From Lunularia cruciata (lineage: Eukaryota; Streptophyta; Marchantiopsida; Lunulariales; Lunulariaceae): 64,000 bases of DNA. The number at the start of each line of letters is the position of its first letter. The stretch's first letter is position 1. The DNA lies in the NCBI GenBank assembly GCA_948567375.1, contig OX419760.1:19406001-19470000 (forward strand), read 5' to 3'. Shown piece by piece: positions 13,723 through 27,100 of this stretch. The translations under genes were made by a program, and so were the position numbers. The notes beneath the pieces were generated by a model. It was given only the letters and a program-made list of their open reading frames with translations, was not told the DNA's origin and did not search any database.

Positions 13723-14612
13723 CAAGGACTCACCTTTCATGATGGCAGGTTATGGATTCCAAATGTCACAAATATAAGAACCATCATCCTAGCAAAATGT
13801 CATGATTTTGCCATTGTAGGTCATGTTGGATTGGACAAGACCTAGGATGCAGTCAAATGCCATTATTAGTTGCCCAAGATGAGTAACAATGTGTTAGAAT
13901 ATGTTTGGAGCTACCTACTTTGTTAGTAAAATAAAGCTTCTAATCAAGCTCCCACATGACTCCTTCCTCCCCACTCTTACAAAACATTGGGAACAAGTAA
14001 GCATGGATTTGGTTTGTGAATTGTCTAAAATCACCTCAAGGTTTGATTCCATAGTAGTCTTTATCAACCAACTCAACAAAATGATTCATGTGCGTCCTAC
14101 CACCAAGGACGTGATTGCTCCGCAACTAGCTCAATTGTACTTAGATGCAATTTTCTCTCACCATGCCTTGTCTCAAGTGCTCATCGTAAATAGAGGTACT
14201 TAGTTTACTAGTTTGTTTTGGAGAACACTCTTTGGTTTCTTCAAAACCAAATTGGTCATATCCACAACTTAACATCCACAAACCAATGGACAAACAAAGC
14301 AAGTGAATCCCACTATTGAGGACATGGCCAAGGGCTTTACCTTAGATGAGCAAGAAAGATGGGACACCTTACTCCTCTTGGTGGAATTTGCTTACAACAA
14401 TGCAGTGAATGCCTCCACACATGTCACACCATTCTTCTTCATGTATGGAGAACATCCTTTCACACCTTCAAGCTTGATGAAGGTCCACCTAGTGGCTACT
14501 AAGGTTGACATTGTCAACACTTTTGTTTCTAGAATCCAACAAGGTGTGAAGAATGCCAAGCATAGGTTGTAGATTGCCCAAAATCAACAAAAGTAATATG
14601 CAAATGTACAAC
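13723..14612 (+). mobile_element. Element F, middle fragment: gypsy integrase, broken
   Basis: Forward integrase sequence continues element F after the B insertion. The reading 13901-14203 contains WEQVSMDLVCELSKITSRFD followed by a RPTTKDVIAPQLAQLYLDA block typical of chromoviral integrase cores. 14303-14572 continues the core with WDTLLLLVEFAYNNAVNAST. The sequence breaks off at the G insertion and resumes near 17562. Confidence 0.75.
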
Positions 14613-17561
14613 AATGTTGTGTTATGGTTTGTGTAGCCCATGAAAAAGTAAATTAGTGTGGTTTATCTCCACAAAGATGGATTATATTGTATGACAGATC
14701 TCACAATTGAGCTATTTCCATGTGAGCAATCTATATACATGTATATGATTGGCCGTATGGATTATGATCTTTTCTTCTTTGAAGGCTCTTACATATATAG
14801 ATGGTCAAGAGTTGGGAAGAAGGTGTGTTTAGTTTAAGGAGTCTCGAGCGAGAGGAAGATGTTTGGAGTGAGAGTTGTAGCAAAAGCAAGCATTAGAGTG
14901 TGGGAGGAAGATTTAAGCAGGAGATGTCCCCTGCTCCCAATCTGACACTCTTGAATCCTTTTCTCATCAGGCTTTAGATTCTACACCGTGACGGCTTACA
15001 AGATTGGATGGTGGCACATTTTGGGGCGATATTCACAGAGTCAATAAAGGAAAACCCTGATTCTGTTGTCCTTTCAGTGCTTACTTACAAGCAAGTCTAG
15101 GACTTGACAATCTATGTATTCTTGTAGATGGAAAATGACTCAATTTTTCTCATGACCTTCAAGGTGGAGTTGTGGAGTACCCTTGTCAAAAAGTGAAGAG
15201 GCTAAATGACAAAATTGCAAGAGATTGGTTTCCAAGGGGAGAAGTTGGGATTCTTTTGACCATCAAAGGAGTTTGGAATGGCATTCAAGGCAAGTAGACC
15301 ATTGTTGGAGAGAAGAGCTGACATGCTATAATTTAGATACTAAAATTGAGTGATTTGAGTTGATATTAAGTGAAGTATAATCAATTGAAGCAAGGAGTAG
15401 AATTCATACCCAAGAGCACAAGATAGAAAATTTGGGAAGCTTTGTGAGACATTTCATGATCTATTAATGGGGTTGGACAGTAGACAAATTTTTTTAGTGC
15501 TAAGCTTACAACACTTTAGGGTTTGATCAATTTTAAATCATATCTTGTCAATTGAAGTTGGAGCTCTAGAAAGTGAGGTGTTAGAGATAAGATGTTGATT
15601 AGGTTTGGAATTTGGGTCACCCCTAAAGTTGTAGTTTGAATCACCTTGCAAACATTTCTAGTATTGTTGGTGGTTAGGTTTTTCACTTCAATGTAAAGTT
15701 TTCATGTGAATTTCCTCAAGTAGAAAATTCAAGGTCTTGGATCAAGTATACATGGGTCAGTAGAGCTCACAAGTTAACCCAGCTCTGTGAGCCGGCTTGT
15801 CTCTCACTCAGGATGAACCTCTGATGGCTATTATGGTAGCGCACCATGGACTAAGAAGGCAGGGAACCCCAACTCCATCATACTCCTCCAAGGCTAACAC
15901 TCCAAGACTCAAGACATTGCTCACTAGAGAACTCAATGAAAGAAAGATAGTTGCTAATGAAAGGATGATGAGTACCTCTTCACCCCTTGTTTATATACTT
16001 GTGAAATAGTTACGCACCAAAGTTACTAATTACTGGAGTAACTCAAGTTACTAGGCTAAAAGTCAAGTAAAGTCAAAAAGTAGAAAGGAATATCCATTCA
16101 CATGGGCATATTCCACTAGCATGTGATCTTATCTTGACCCAACCACTAAGTCAAGGATTCCTTCACATGGATTATCCTTGGACTATAGAAGAATCCAAAA
16201 CAAAAAGGCTTGCGGGCCCAAGAGTTTTCAACTCTTTCCTCAAAGCCAAATACCTAGGAATAATAACAAGTCAACACACTAGAATCCAAAATAGTGGTGC
16301 TCATCTTTTCCACTTCCTCTTAAGTAAGGTCCCCTCTATCTTAGCTATGACTAACTTTAGCTAATCATGACTAATGTAGAACCATCCTTTATATTTATAT
16401 AAATAATATCTCTCAAGTTCTTGTAATACCAAACTAAATATCACAATACCACACACATGCACAAATGGGTGTTACAGCTCAAGAATTGATCCATATCTAG
16501 AGTTTGGGGTTGGATTAGGGTACTAAACTTTATAGAGGTTTAGAAAAGAGCATAACCAACTATTGTGAAGAGTTTGGTTGACTTTGGATCCATGGAGAGT
16601 GAGAGCTGATGCAATAAATTGTATTAAAAATACTATTGTAAGCTCAAGAGAGCATTTCTATCTTCAATCATGATTGAGTATTAATTCTCCTATTGTGTAT
16701 CTAAGATTGAGAATTTTAGGTTTTTGGTGTTTTTTTGAGGATTAAATGCACCTTTGATCCAAAAATCTAAGGAAAGTTACCCAATACCAACAATAGACCC
16801 TAAATTAGGGATTTTGAAATAGGGGTGAAATTACAAAAAGAGGCCAAGTTTAAGCTTGTCAAGGGAGCTATAATGATCAAATTATGGCTTATTTCATATC
16901 ATTAGAAAGCTTATTTTACAAGATTTCCATTGAATCCTAAAACACTTGAATCTTAATCACAAAGAGAAGGTTATGCTCATCTGAGTTCCATAAGATTTTC
17001 CTCGTCAACAAGACATAGGATTACTCCACTTGGGTACAAATTGGCTGAAAGTTGACGTACATATTTCAAGAAGCTTGGAATATAGGTTGAAATTAGCTTG
17101 ATGACAGAGCAAGAGTGCTATGAAGCTCAGTTCCAACAAAAAAGCAAAGAGAGTTGTTGTTGGATTCTTGTGATTGGATCTTCTCCATGCTTACATGCTT
17201 GTATGTACGGCCAATTGGTTTGGATTGGTGTGTGGGCATTTTGCTTAGGTTCTTTCCTTCTAGGAATATTATGTATTTCTACTTGGTAATGTTGGAAGTG
17301 ATGACCAATAGACCAAAAGTGTGTGTTATGATGATAGGTTAGGTTACTCATTACTACCCTACCCGATAGCAAGAATACCAAAACCTAGAATGAAAGGTTC
17401 TTCTAGTTGGGTTCTACACATGCTCAAACTAGTAGGAACAGGTCCCTACTAGTTTGAGCATACTACTAGTCCCTACTAGTGCCTACTAGATTTATCTCCA
17501 ACCTTTGATCTAGAGGCTCCACAATTAGGTACCTTGTGTGTTCCTAGAGAGAGAAAAGCAA
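14613..17561. mobile_element. Insertion G: unclassified repeat inside F, with element-C-like leader sequence
   Basis: About 2.95 kb interrupts F between a GTACAAC at its left edge and an ACAACACC at its right edge, suggesting a target duplication of about ACAAC. The left end reads TGTTGTGTTATGG and the right end AGCAACA, which is LTR-like. Its right part (about 17150-17345) is clearly similar to the leader of element C (about 19835-20055), with shared blocks such as TTCTTGTGATTGGA and GGAAGTGATGACC. No credible coding region was found. Solo LTR H copy 2 sits in its middle. It may be a shrunken relative of C. Confidence 0.45.
15786..16476 (-). repeat. Solo LTR, family H, copy 2 (inside G)
   Basis: A 691 bp block in reverse orientation relative to copy 1. 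On the plus strand it starts TGTGAGCCGGCTTG and ends GGGTGTTACA. AGCTC lies immediately left (15781-15785) and again at 16476-16480, overlapping the last base, consistent with a 4-5 bp target duplication. No internal region is attached. Confidence 0.75.
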
Positions 17562-18034
17562 CATACAACACCATCAACACATGGAGTTCAAGTTTGGCTA
17601 TCAACCACCAACCTCATGTTAGTTGGCCCTTGTAAGCTCAGACCTCATTTTATTGGACCTTTCTCCATTCTTTGTCGGCATAGTGGCCTACCACCTTGAG
17701 CTACCACCACACATGAAGATCTATCTAGTATTCCATGTTTCATTATTATGCAGATATGCACCTCAACTGCCCCACTTCTCTTCCATACAAGAAATTTGAC
17801 CTTGTCCAACCCTCATTGATAACACAAAGGAATATGAAGTCAAATGCATTCTCTAGAAATGCATCTGTGGTACTTGCCATCCACGTGTGGAATATCTTGT
17901 ACATTGGAAAGCGTACTCACTATATGGGGCAACATGGGAGCCAACAACCAACTCGATCAATGTATCGGTGTTAGTTAAATCTTTTGAGCAATAGTTTTGA
18001 ACTGAGTATATTGTGTCTTAAAAGGAAGGAGGTA
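17562..18034 (+). mobile_element. Element F, right fragment: integrase C-terminus and chromodomain, broken
   Basis: F resumes after G with the integrase C-terminal region (KLRPHFIGPFSIL around 17633) and a chromodomain signature (EYLVHWKAYSLYGATWEP around 17888-17941), which places F among the chromoviruses. A polypurine tract (AAAAGGAAGGAGGTA, 18020-18034) lies directly before the LTR. Confidence 0.8.
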
Positions 18035-18369
18035 TATAATACCAATAGCTAGACATAGTATCTAGAGGTGAAAATTGGTTTGATAATAGCTAGAAGGATC
18101 TTATGTATGATGGGCTAGGTAGATAAGATAGAGGTGTCACCAAAAGAGTACTTCTACTAATAGGGCCAACTAATCTAAGTGTGGAGCTCATTGACATGTC
18201 ACCAATCCATGTATCTGATCCAAGGGTGGAGCTTCCTTTAAGAGGATCCTCTTTGCTATATAATAAAGAGAGAAGGCGCTCCTTTGGGGCATCAAAGTAT
18301 TGAGTGTGAAGTTTGTGTTTTCTCTATTGTATCTCTCTTGGAGAGTTCTCCTGTCCTTGGAGTTCTACA
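18035..18369 (+). repeat. 3' LTR of element F, internally shortened
   Basis: Starts TATAATACCAATAGC directly after the polypurine tract and ends AGTTCTACA. It is about half the length of the solo copy at 10069-10744 but matches it at both ends. A TATA-like CTATATAATAAAGAG lies near 18249. Confidence 0.75.
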
Positions 18370-18865
18370 CAAAGGGAGAAAATTGAGAGTGGGTTTGGAC
18401 AAGAATAGTTCTTGATCAACAAATTAAGAGAAGATTGAGGGTTTGGGAGTTCTTGATTGATCAATTAACAAAGATTGAAAGAGAAGTCTGAGGGTTTGAG
18501 ACTTCTTAATTAATCAATGGGGATTGATTGAGGAAAGGATTTAAAAAAAGAGGGTTTAAGGAGCAAGAAGTTATATATTGATTGGATGAGATGATTGGAG
18601 AGAGTGGATTTTGACAAAAGTATCCTTGATCAACATATGAGAGGAAGAGAGGAGGATTTCCGAGAGTTCTTTTGATTGACAAGGCAAATAAGAAGTTTCT
18701 AAGGAGTAGATTCTAACTAATTCCTTTTGATTGTGGATTGACAAGAGGAAGGCTTGTTGATTGTTGGTTGGGCTGATCCAATTTCATAGAAGGAATGCAA
18801 AGAGCTATGGGGGTGAGTGAGGCAATGGTATAATCATTGCATGGATGGCTATTTACTTGGCTAGG
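18370..18865. other. Gene-free spacer between nests F and C
   Basis: About 500 bp with no recognised gene. It is rich in GATTGA/TTGATCAA-type words and may itself be old repeat. It forms the left flank of element C, ending CTAGG. Confidence 0.5.
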
Positions 18866-19784
18866 TGTCACGCCATTTGTAGTGTCGCATCTAGATTGCT
18901 CAAACATTGGAGTTGCAGTGATAGTAGTTAGAGTTATTTCAGCAGTTTCTCAAAGACTACTTTTTGACGGTCAGATTTTGTGTTTGGGGTACTGACTTCA
19001 CGGTGGAGCCCACCATCACTTTGCACCATTTGCACCGTCGAGTGTGCCGTCAGCGGGACCATTAGGGTTCAGACCTAGCTTAAGTCTAGGGGGTATACTT
19101 TTGAAGTGCAGCTCCAAAGAGCTCACTTCTCTAATGTTGAGCCTTCGAGTTCTTGGTTAAAGTGGATAGAAAGCCGGCGAGCATCACCTGGAGTCTCTTA
19201 GCTAGAGTGGGTGTGGCTTGATTGTAATCAATGCACTATTGTTAGCAAGTTGTTGAGGATCGATCAAGTATTGATCTGAGTTCAATTAATTTGAGTGGTA
19301 AACGATCGGATTACATCAAAGAAGTGAGTCAGGGGGAAATTGGGTGCAGGAACTACAAGTGTGGGTGGTATCTCCAAGCTCAATGGATTGTGGTGTCTCA
19401 ATTGCATAGTTCAGATTTCCCTAAGAGAGTGTGTGTGCGGAAGCGCTGGCAAATTTGGAGCCAGGGAAGAAGCAATTTTCAAGCGGTAGCTATGATTTTG
19501 AGCTTAAGACCAATTTGTTACTGAGTTGAGCTCAAAAATTGGAATTGAAGGTGGAGTTAGGAGCAGATTCTCACGAATTGAAGATTGGACAAAACCGATT
19601 TTTCCAATTTGGCTTGAGTGAAGAGTTAGTTGAGGATTTAGTGATCAGCCATTTTTAGGGATTTATGTCAGATTTTGTGAAGGAGTTACGTCAGATTTTG
19701 GTGAAAAGAACTTGAAACCGATCCTTGGTAATCCTCGTAGCTTAGGAAGTAGATAGGTACTCCAATTATGTCAAATGCCAAATG
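18866..19784 (+). repeat. 5' LTR of element C (end approximate)
   Basis: Starts TGTCACGCCATTTG at 18866. Its first ~448 bp match 39316-39763, with roughly 40 differences counted by eye (about 9%), mostly transitions. The right end is inferred from CAAATGCCA just before TGGTGGCAGAGTCGG, a possible primer site; it could be shorter. Confidence 0.65.
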
Positions 19785-22700
19785 GTGGCAGAGTCGGTCC
19801 TATGTTGATGTATGAGATAGAGGGTTGTTGTTTATCATTCTTGTGATTGGACCCCCTCCATTCTTTGCCTCTTGTTTGTGCACCACGTTTGTGTGAGGTG
19901 CCTTGACTTTTGAGCATTGGTGCTCTGGTGTGCTCTCGGTAGTGAGGCTGGAGTGATGACCAATCAGACTACCTTTGTTTCTCTCTAGTGAGGCAGGAAG
20001 TGATGACCTGCAGACCATGAGAGTGCATGTTATGATGGCAGGTTACAGGTTGCCCTTTCCTCTAATGTAGTTATCTTGGTTAGAGTTACATTAGTGGGTG
20101 GTGCTTAGTTGGTATTGGCACTTGGTGGTGTTGGCACTTGCGGTTGCGACTTGCGGTTCTAGTTGTAGTTGCGGTTACTTTGTCACAATGGAGTTCTTTG
20201 GGGATTCCAGAGGAGATAGCCCTGTAGTACATAGTGAGTTTACTCGGAGTGGCACTCGATATCAGCCTATATCTCAAGTCTTAGTGAGAGAGGAGATTGA
20301 CTCTGAGTTGGAGTTTGACACAAGAGCTGATTCCGTTGAGAGTGTACTTGGTGTGTCCGCACCGTTGTTGTGGGACATGGATGAGATTTATGGGGCCTCC
20401 AAAGGCCCTAGGTGTTACTCTGGTACAGTGGGTACCATTGAGTTGGATAACTTCATCTAGGAGTTCAATAGTTGGTGTGATCTACGGAACCCGACTTTGT
20501 TCACACCCTTCATGGCATGGAAGGGGTTGTTTCAACACTTGGAGGGTCTACAGATGGATGACTACCATGAGTTCAAGAGAGCTCATTTAGAGGAGATTGA
20601 GTTATGGAGACAATATTGGTTTTTGAACTATATCTCTATCACTTCAGGCTCGGTGGCCAAGAGTAGATTGGCTGTACCTATGAGTTCTAGCTCAAGTAGT
20701 GTTGGTGGCGCTAGTGGAGGTGCACTAGTTGGAGATAGTGTTACCACGAGTGGAGGTACTGTTGCAGGAGGTGGTGTGGTACCGGGGTTTAACCCCATGG
20801 TGGAGTTCTTCCTATGTTTGAGGCAAAACTACCAAGGAGTACGGACTGACAAGCTAAGGAGCTTGCATGAGTTCCAGCGGAAAGCTGGAAAGAGCCTACA
20901 CGAAGCATATAATTGCATGAGGCAGCTGATCAGTTTCACTCAGGGAGTTCTTGAGGCCCAGGCAGTCTAGTTTTGGTATGGGATATTAGACAAGGAGTTA
21001 TGATGTAGAGTTCGTGATGCTACGTTGTTGCAGGCTACTTCATCTACTTTGGCAATGGTCTTTGGTTTGGTTGAGCATATTGAGCTCAACATGGTGGAGG
21101 AGAGGGTGGTGACATCTGGATTTGGTAGGGAGACCTCATCCACGGCTGTGACTTCTTCTAGAGTGCAGTAGAGTGCACCACGCCCAATTGGTTATCGAGG
21201 ACAGGGTGGACAGCCCAAATCCTATGGAGCGAGTGGAAGGCCTATTGTAGACCCTTACCTTCATTTTTGGGTCAGCAGCAGCCAGTGAGTGGTGGTGTTG
21301 CTTGTTGGACTTGTGGTGGACCTCACCATAGGAGAGAGTGTACTCAAGGCAACGGACTTGATACCTCTGGTGCTTCACAGCCAGCATAGAGGCAATGTGA
21401 GCATTGCCATAGATTTGGTCACACTAGTGATCGGTGTTTTGACCTACACCCTGAGTTACGGAGTGGTAGGGCTGCTATGGTAGGTAGTAGAGGAGCTCTA
21501 GTTCATGGAGGACAAGGTGGTAGAGGATCTACACCAAGTAGGGGTGTAGTACCTGCCCTTACTTCTGATACAACTATGGCTACTTGGATTGAGCAGTTGG
21601 AGTAGAGATTGGCTAGTATGGCTATTGCTTAGAGGAGATCAGATTCGGATGTTGAGGCTTCCACCTCATATACTGGTGATAGAGATGCTTTGGATTTCAT
21701 GTGCGGAGCAGCACAAGTGGATGCATCTGAAGCAGTGACTAGGAGTGCAGTATGTGCTCCGGAGCCTAGAGGAGCATTAGTGGAGTTGGACCCACAGAGA
21801 GGAGAGGTTGGGAGACAGGTCAGACTTCTCCAGACCACATCCATGGTTCCTAGACGTCCCAATGTAGGTGTGGTAGGTGGTGATGGAGTGCATGATGGAC
21901 TACCTGCTAGTCAGCCACCTGCTACTACACAAATTGAGTCTAGCATGATGTTGGGGGCGGCTCAACTGATTATGCAGCATCCTTTGTTTTTGGCTAGTGA
22001 CATGTTTACATTGGGAGTTGACCCAACCCCAATGTTCCAATTGGCTGCCACGCTTTGTGAGAGTAGGGATGATGTGGTTCCTACTATTAGGGCAGAGGTG
22101 GTTGATAGTGGAGCTAACTTGGTTGAGGAGCATGGGATTCCTTCAGCAACCAGTGGTTTATGGCAGGCAACAGCGGCTAGATTGGAGGAGTTGCCAGCTA
22201 GACCGGCATTTGAGAGAGCATAGTTCACACCTGGTGTTGTCCTATTGGATAACCAAAGGGGGATTTCCGCTTGGTGGAACCTTCAGGGAAGGTCTATACA
22301 CCACAAAGATTCTTGTTAGACTCTGGTGCGCAGCCCTTTATGTTGGAGAAGGCGGTAGTGGTCGGTCTGGAGTCACGGAAGACCAATGTGGAGAGGTGTC
22401 CATTTCAGATCCAGACATCTCTAGGTGGTGGCTCAACATAGTACATCACATGTAGGGAGCTTGTGGTCTAGGTTCAGCCTGGTCATCCGACTGATAGCTC
22501 GGTGGTGAGAGCTCAGGCTATTGTGACAATAGCTAAGTCATATGATGTGCTAGTTGGGGGAGCAATGTTATACCCCATGGGTTTCAGTATTGACTATTGA
22601 GAGGAGATAGCCTCCTATAGACCTGGTTGGCAGTCTGGTGAGAGACGGGTATGTCGCCTACCAGTATGCTTCAATAGTGGCAATCTTGGCTCACTACAGT

Positions 22701-23013
22701 CCGGGACCATGGCAGCATCAGGTTTAGCTTTTAGTGGTGCAATTACTTGGCCTGGTGACTTGTTGGATGGAAATGCCCATGTAGAGGATACTCTAGTACC
22801 AGAGGAGATCACTCGGATTTGGAGTACAAGTAGGATTGTTCCATCAACCTTGGATGTTCCATTGTGGAGTTCCGAGGAGACGTTGCAGCAGCATGCAGAT
22901 CAATTGGTGCAACAAGCTTGGAGTGGAGCCTTTGTACCATCAAAAGATGAGTGTGAGGATGAGCCTCTAGAGGTGATTGCTTTGACACCTCTGGATACCA
23001 CACTCATTGCTTG
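18866..23013 (+). mobile_element. Element C, left part: LTR, gag, protease, start of a long pre-RT region; broken
   Basis: C is a forward Ty3/gypsy element. After the 5' LTR and a ~400 bp leader, gag begins at an ATG at 20188. A capsid-like region covers about 20497-20970. It is followed by two CCHC knuckles: CWTCGGPHHRREC at about 21303-21341 and CEHCHRFGHTSDRC at about 21393-21434. A retropepsin signature (LLDSGAQPFML) lies around 22310. From about 22620 the sequence leads towards a methyltransferase domain, where element D interrupts it at 23014. C is broken in several places in this half. Its codon-like composition is richer in G/T than its neighbours A, B and D, setting it apart as another lineage. 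Confidence 0.85.
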
Positions 23014-23436
23014 TGTAAAAGACCGAATCCGAGGAGAGAAATAGGAGAATGGAAACTCACATTGGGACACTTGAATGAGAGAAAACTCTAAATGCCTAGC
23101 ATGAGCTTTGGCTTTGGTATTTATAGGTAGCATACAAGGCCCTTGAGAAGCTTCTCAAGAAGCTTCCTCAAGCCGCTTTCTTAGAGTGCAAGCCAAGTTA
23201 ACTAAGAAGCTTCTCAAGAAGCTTCCTTCTAGAAGCCGCCTACTTGGCATGCAAGCTAAGCTAGTTGGAAGCTCCTAGAAGCTTCCTTCTAGAAACTACT
23301 TACTTGAGATGCAAGCTAAGCTAGCCAAAAAGCTTCCCAAGAAGCTTCCTAGATACTTCCGGATTATTCTAGGCTATTTTGTCTTATGTGCTACTTTGTA
23401 AGCCAAACTAACTTTGTCGGTAAACTCCATATTGTT
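23014..23436 (-). repeat. 3' LTR of element D
   Basis: Plus-strand TGTAAAAGACCGAATCC to ATTGTTACA. It is about 94% alike by eye to 34199-34623. The polypurine tract lies just to the right on the minus strand (about 23437-23452). Confidence 0.9.
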
Positions 23437-24130
23437 ACATATTCCCTTGCCGCTAGTTGGTGACGTCCTCGTCGCCAGTGAAGCTTCAAATTCTTGGATG
23501 GCCGTGTGTGCATTCTGGAGGTGAGAAAGAGGTTCCCATGTGGCATCATGAAGGGGATACCCTTTCCAAAGGACCTTGTACTCCGTATGTTGGTGACAGC
23601 CTTGTTGAATATGGCAACGCGCAAGGATACGATCAACTTCGTACTCCTCATGATCATTGATAGGGATAGGAAGAGGAGGAGATTGGACTTGAGAGGAAAA
23701 GGAAGAGGGGTTAGGAACAAAGGGTTTCAACTTGGAAACATGAAAGACAGGATGGATACGCATATGACAAGGCAAGGCAAGTCAATAAGCAATAGGAGAG
23801 ACAATTTGGGTCATATCAAAGGGTCCTATCCAATTAGGAGCAAGTTTACAAACTTGAGTATCAAGTGGGAGAGGGAGGTTACTGGAAGATAGCATGACTT
23901 TATCACCAACTTCAAAGGTGAGATCACGATGGTGGTGGTCTGCATATTGTTTTTGGCAATTTTGAGCAACAAGGAGGTGAGACTTGGTTTGTTGGAGAGA
24001 TTGGGATATAGTGGTCAAGAATGTGGAAGTATGAAGAACTTGAGATGGAGGGGGAGCAAGAAGAGAATCTGGAACAAGCGGATCTTGGCCAAAAATGAGA
24101 AAGAAAGGAGAGAATCCGGTGCTTGCTTGT

Positions 24131-27100
24131 CCAAAGAAGAAGACATGGAAAATTCAAGTGTGCCAAGATTTTCACAAATTGAATGCAGTCACCCGAAAGG
24201 ACCATCATTCTTTACCGTTTACAGATACAATTCTAGACCAAGTAGTTGGTCATCCTTGTTATAGCTTTCTCGATGGATTTTCAAGGTACAATCAAGTATC
24301 CATTCGAGAAGAGGACAAGGATAAAACCACATTCACGACCGATTGGGGCACTTTTGCTTACAATCAATGCCCTTTGGGTTGTGTAATGCTCCCGCTACTT
24401 TCCAACGGATGATGAATTCAATATTCAAAGATTTTTTGTGCAAATTTGTGGAAGTCTTCATTGATGATTTTTGTGTGTTTGGGCAAAGAGATTTACATTT
24501 AGATTACCTTCACCAAACTTTTGAAAGGTGTCGTTTTGCTTGCTTGTCATTACACCCAGAGAAATGCTTCTTTGCAATGAAGGAGTGAATTCTTTTAGGG
24601 CATCGGGTGTCAAGCCGAGGTATTGAAGTTGATGTCGAGAAGGTTAAAGTAATCGTAGCTTTGGAATCCCCAAAGAACATCCGGGAGCTTAGAGCCTTCT
24701 TGGGACATGTCGGATACTACAGACGCTTCGTGTCAAATTATGTGGTGCTTGCTGCATCACTTACCAAGCTTCTAAAGAAATCCGAAGACTATCTGTGGGA
24801 AGCAAATCAAGACGAAGCTTTCCAGGTGTTGAAGAAGAAATTGGTTGAAGCACCAATTATGAGGGCCCCAAATTAGGACGTCCCTTTTCATGTATATATG
24901 GATACTTTGTCCATGGCCATCGGAGTCATCTTAAGTCAAAAGGACGAGAAGAAGAAGGACTACCCGGAATATCATGCCAGCCGACAACTATCAGTCTCAG
25001 AAAAGAACTATTCAACGACTGAACGAGAAGCACTCGGAATGGTGTATGCCTGCAAGAAATTTCACCACTACCTGTTAGGATATGAATTTGTCTTCTATGT
25101 AGACCATTATGCATTGCAACACTTGGTCAAGAAGGCAGATTTGTCTGGGTGAATTGCACGATGGATCTTGTTGTTACAAGAATTCACATACACTGTACAA
25201 GTAAGGAAGGGAGCTTTGCATTCAAATGCGGACTTCTTATCCAGGTTAGAAACTCAAGACCAAGATTTGGAAATTGATGATCGGTTTCCTGATGAAGAGC
25301 TATATCATTTAATGGCTGTTCAAAGTACGTAGTATGCGGCAGAATATCACTATTTGCATACGTGCCATTGTCCTGAGGGGCTGGACCAGGAACAAAGGGC
25401 AGTCTTTCTTTGGAAAATGGGACCGTACCAATTGAAACACAACATTTTGTTTAAAATGGGCAAAGATGAAGTACTTTGGAGATGTTTGGAAGCATACGAA
25501 GTCGGAGGAGTCATCAAATCCTTACACTCGGAAGCATTGGGGGGACACTATGCTCTGAAAAATACGGTGAAGAAAATTCTTTTGGCAGGTTATTGGTGGC
25601 CTACGATGTATAAATATACTCATGCCCATATTAGGAGTTGTGATTCATGTCAAAGAACAAGGAAACCAACGGCAACTTCCCAGTGGCCTTTGAAACCAAT
25701 TTTGCTTCTGGCCCCATTTGAGAAATGGAGTATTGATTTTGTGGGTCCTATTCAACCAGTAACCCATGTCATGAGGAAGAGGTACATCCTAGTATGTACC
25801 AATTATGCCACCAAGATGGTGGAAGCAGAAGCAACACGAAGAGATGATGCAGAAACAGTGGCAGAATTTTTCTTCCAAAACATCATCTCCCGTTATGGGT
25901 GTCCTTAGGAATTGGTCAATGATTGGGGAACTCATTTTTTGAACTCGATAGTGGAAGCATTAACCAAGTACTTCCAAATTAAACATTGGAAGACCACGCC
26001 TTACAACCCAAAAGCGAATGGACTCACGAAGAAGGCCAATGGATTGATGTGCAAAATTTTGAATAAGGTGATCGTCAATTATGCCTATGACTGGGATACA
26101 AAGTAACCTGCAGCATTGTGGGCATATCAAACAACTGAAAAGATTACTACCAAGAAAACTCCTTACTTCCTGACATACGGATTGCATCCCATATTACCAG
26201 TTGAGTTTGAAGTACTGATATATAGAATACTTTGTGAAGAACATTTGTTGGAGGAAGAAAGCCAAGATCTTTGGATCCATCAACTGATGTGGTTGGAAGA
26301 GAAAAGGGATGATGCAATGCAAAATACAAAGGAAATTCAAGAACAACGGAAGGTCAGGCACGATAAAAGAATCAAACATGTGGCTGTTCGGGAGGGAGAC
26401 TTGGTATTGTTATATGATAATTGCCAAATATTTTTTCCAAGAAAATTACATCTGAGGTGGATGGGACCATATCGTGTGATGCACATATATGTTAATGGTT
26501 CTATTCAACTCGCAGACCTGGACGGCAATCCTTTTGCAACTCGCGTCAACGGTTGGAGGGTGGACCCCAAACCCAACTTTGTATACAAACCCAATTGTCG
26601 GTGTTTGCAGGGACGCTCACATTTGAGGGGAGGGGGTATGTGGTACCCACATTTTTTGTTTTTCTGTGTTTATTAGTGTTTAAGAAGAAGAAGTAAGCAC
26701 TGGAAGTTGAATTGCGGATGAAGAATGGACGGAAGTAACTTCGGAGGACATCCAAAGAAGATGACATCAGATCCGATGATGGAGATACTCGGAAAAGGAG
26801 TAAGACGGAAAAAGTCCGAAGAGCACCATCTTTGGGTCGGAAGGCGCATAAGATATGAAGACCGTTTAACAACCTTGGTATGTGGCAGAAAGTACATTTC
26901 AAGAAATGGCAGAGGCAAAAGAAGCATGTCTTGATAGTGACCGGGATTTGCACGCAAAAGAGAGAAGGTTGAATTTGAAATTGACTGAAGAATGACTACA
27001 ATTCGGGGTAATATAAGATTGCAACTGCACAAGGACAAGTTGAATGTGCCAAGTAAATTTCCAATCCCTTTGAGTAGTTGTCCTGCAGTAATGCATGTCC

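Noticed and set aside
13901-14572. A separate integrase gene of an independent element
   Set aside because: It fits as the continuation of element F across the B insertion, with the RNase H part left of B and the chromodomain right of G.
20497-20970. A 157-residue frame with a Ser/Gly-rich linker that could be called a host gene
   Set aside because: Position, capsid-like helices, downstream zinc knuckles and protease make it the gag region of element C.
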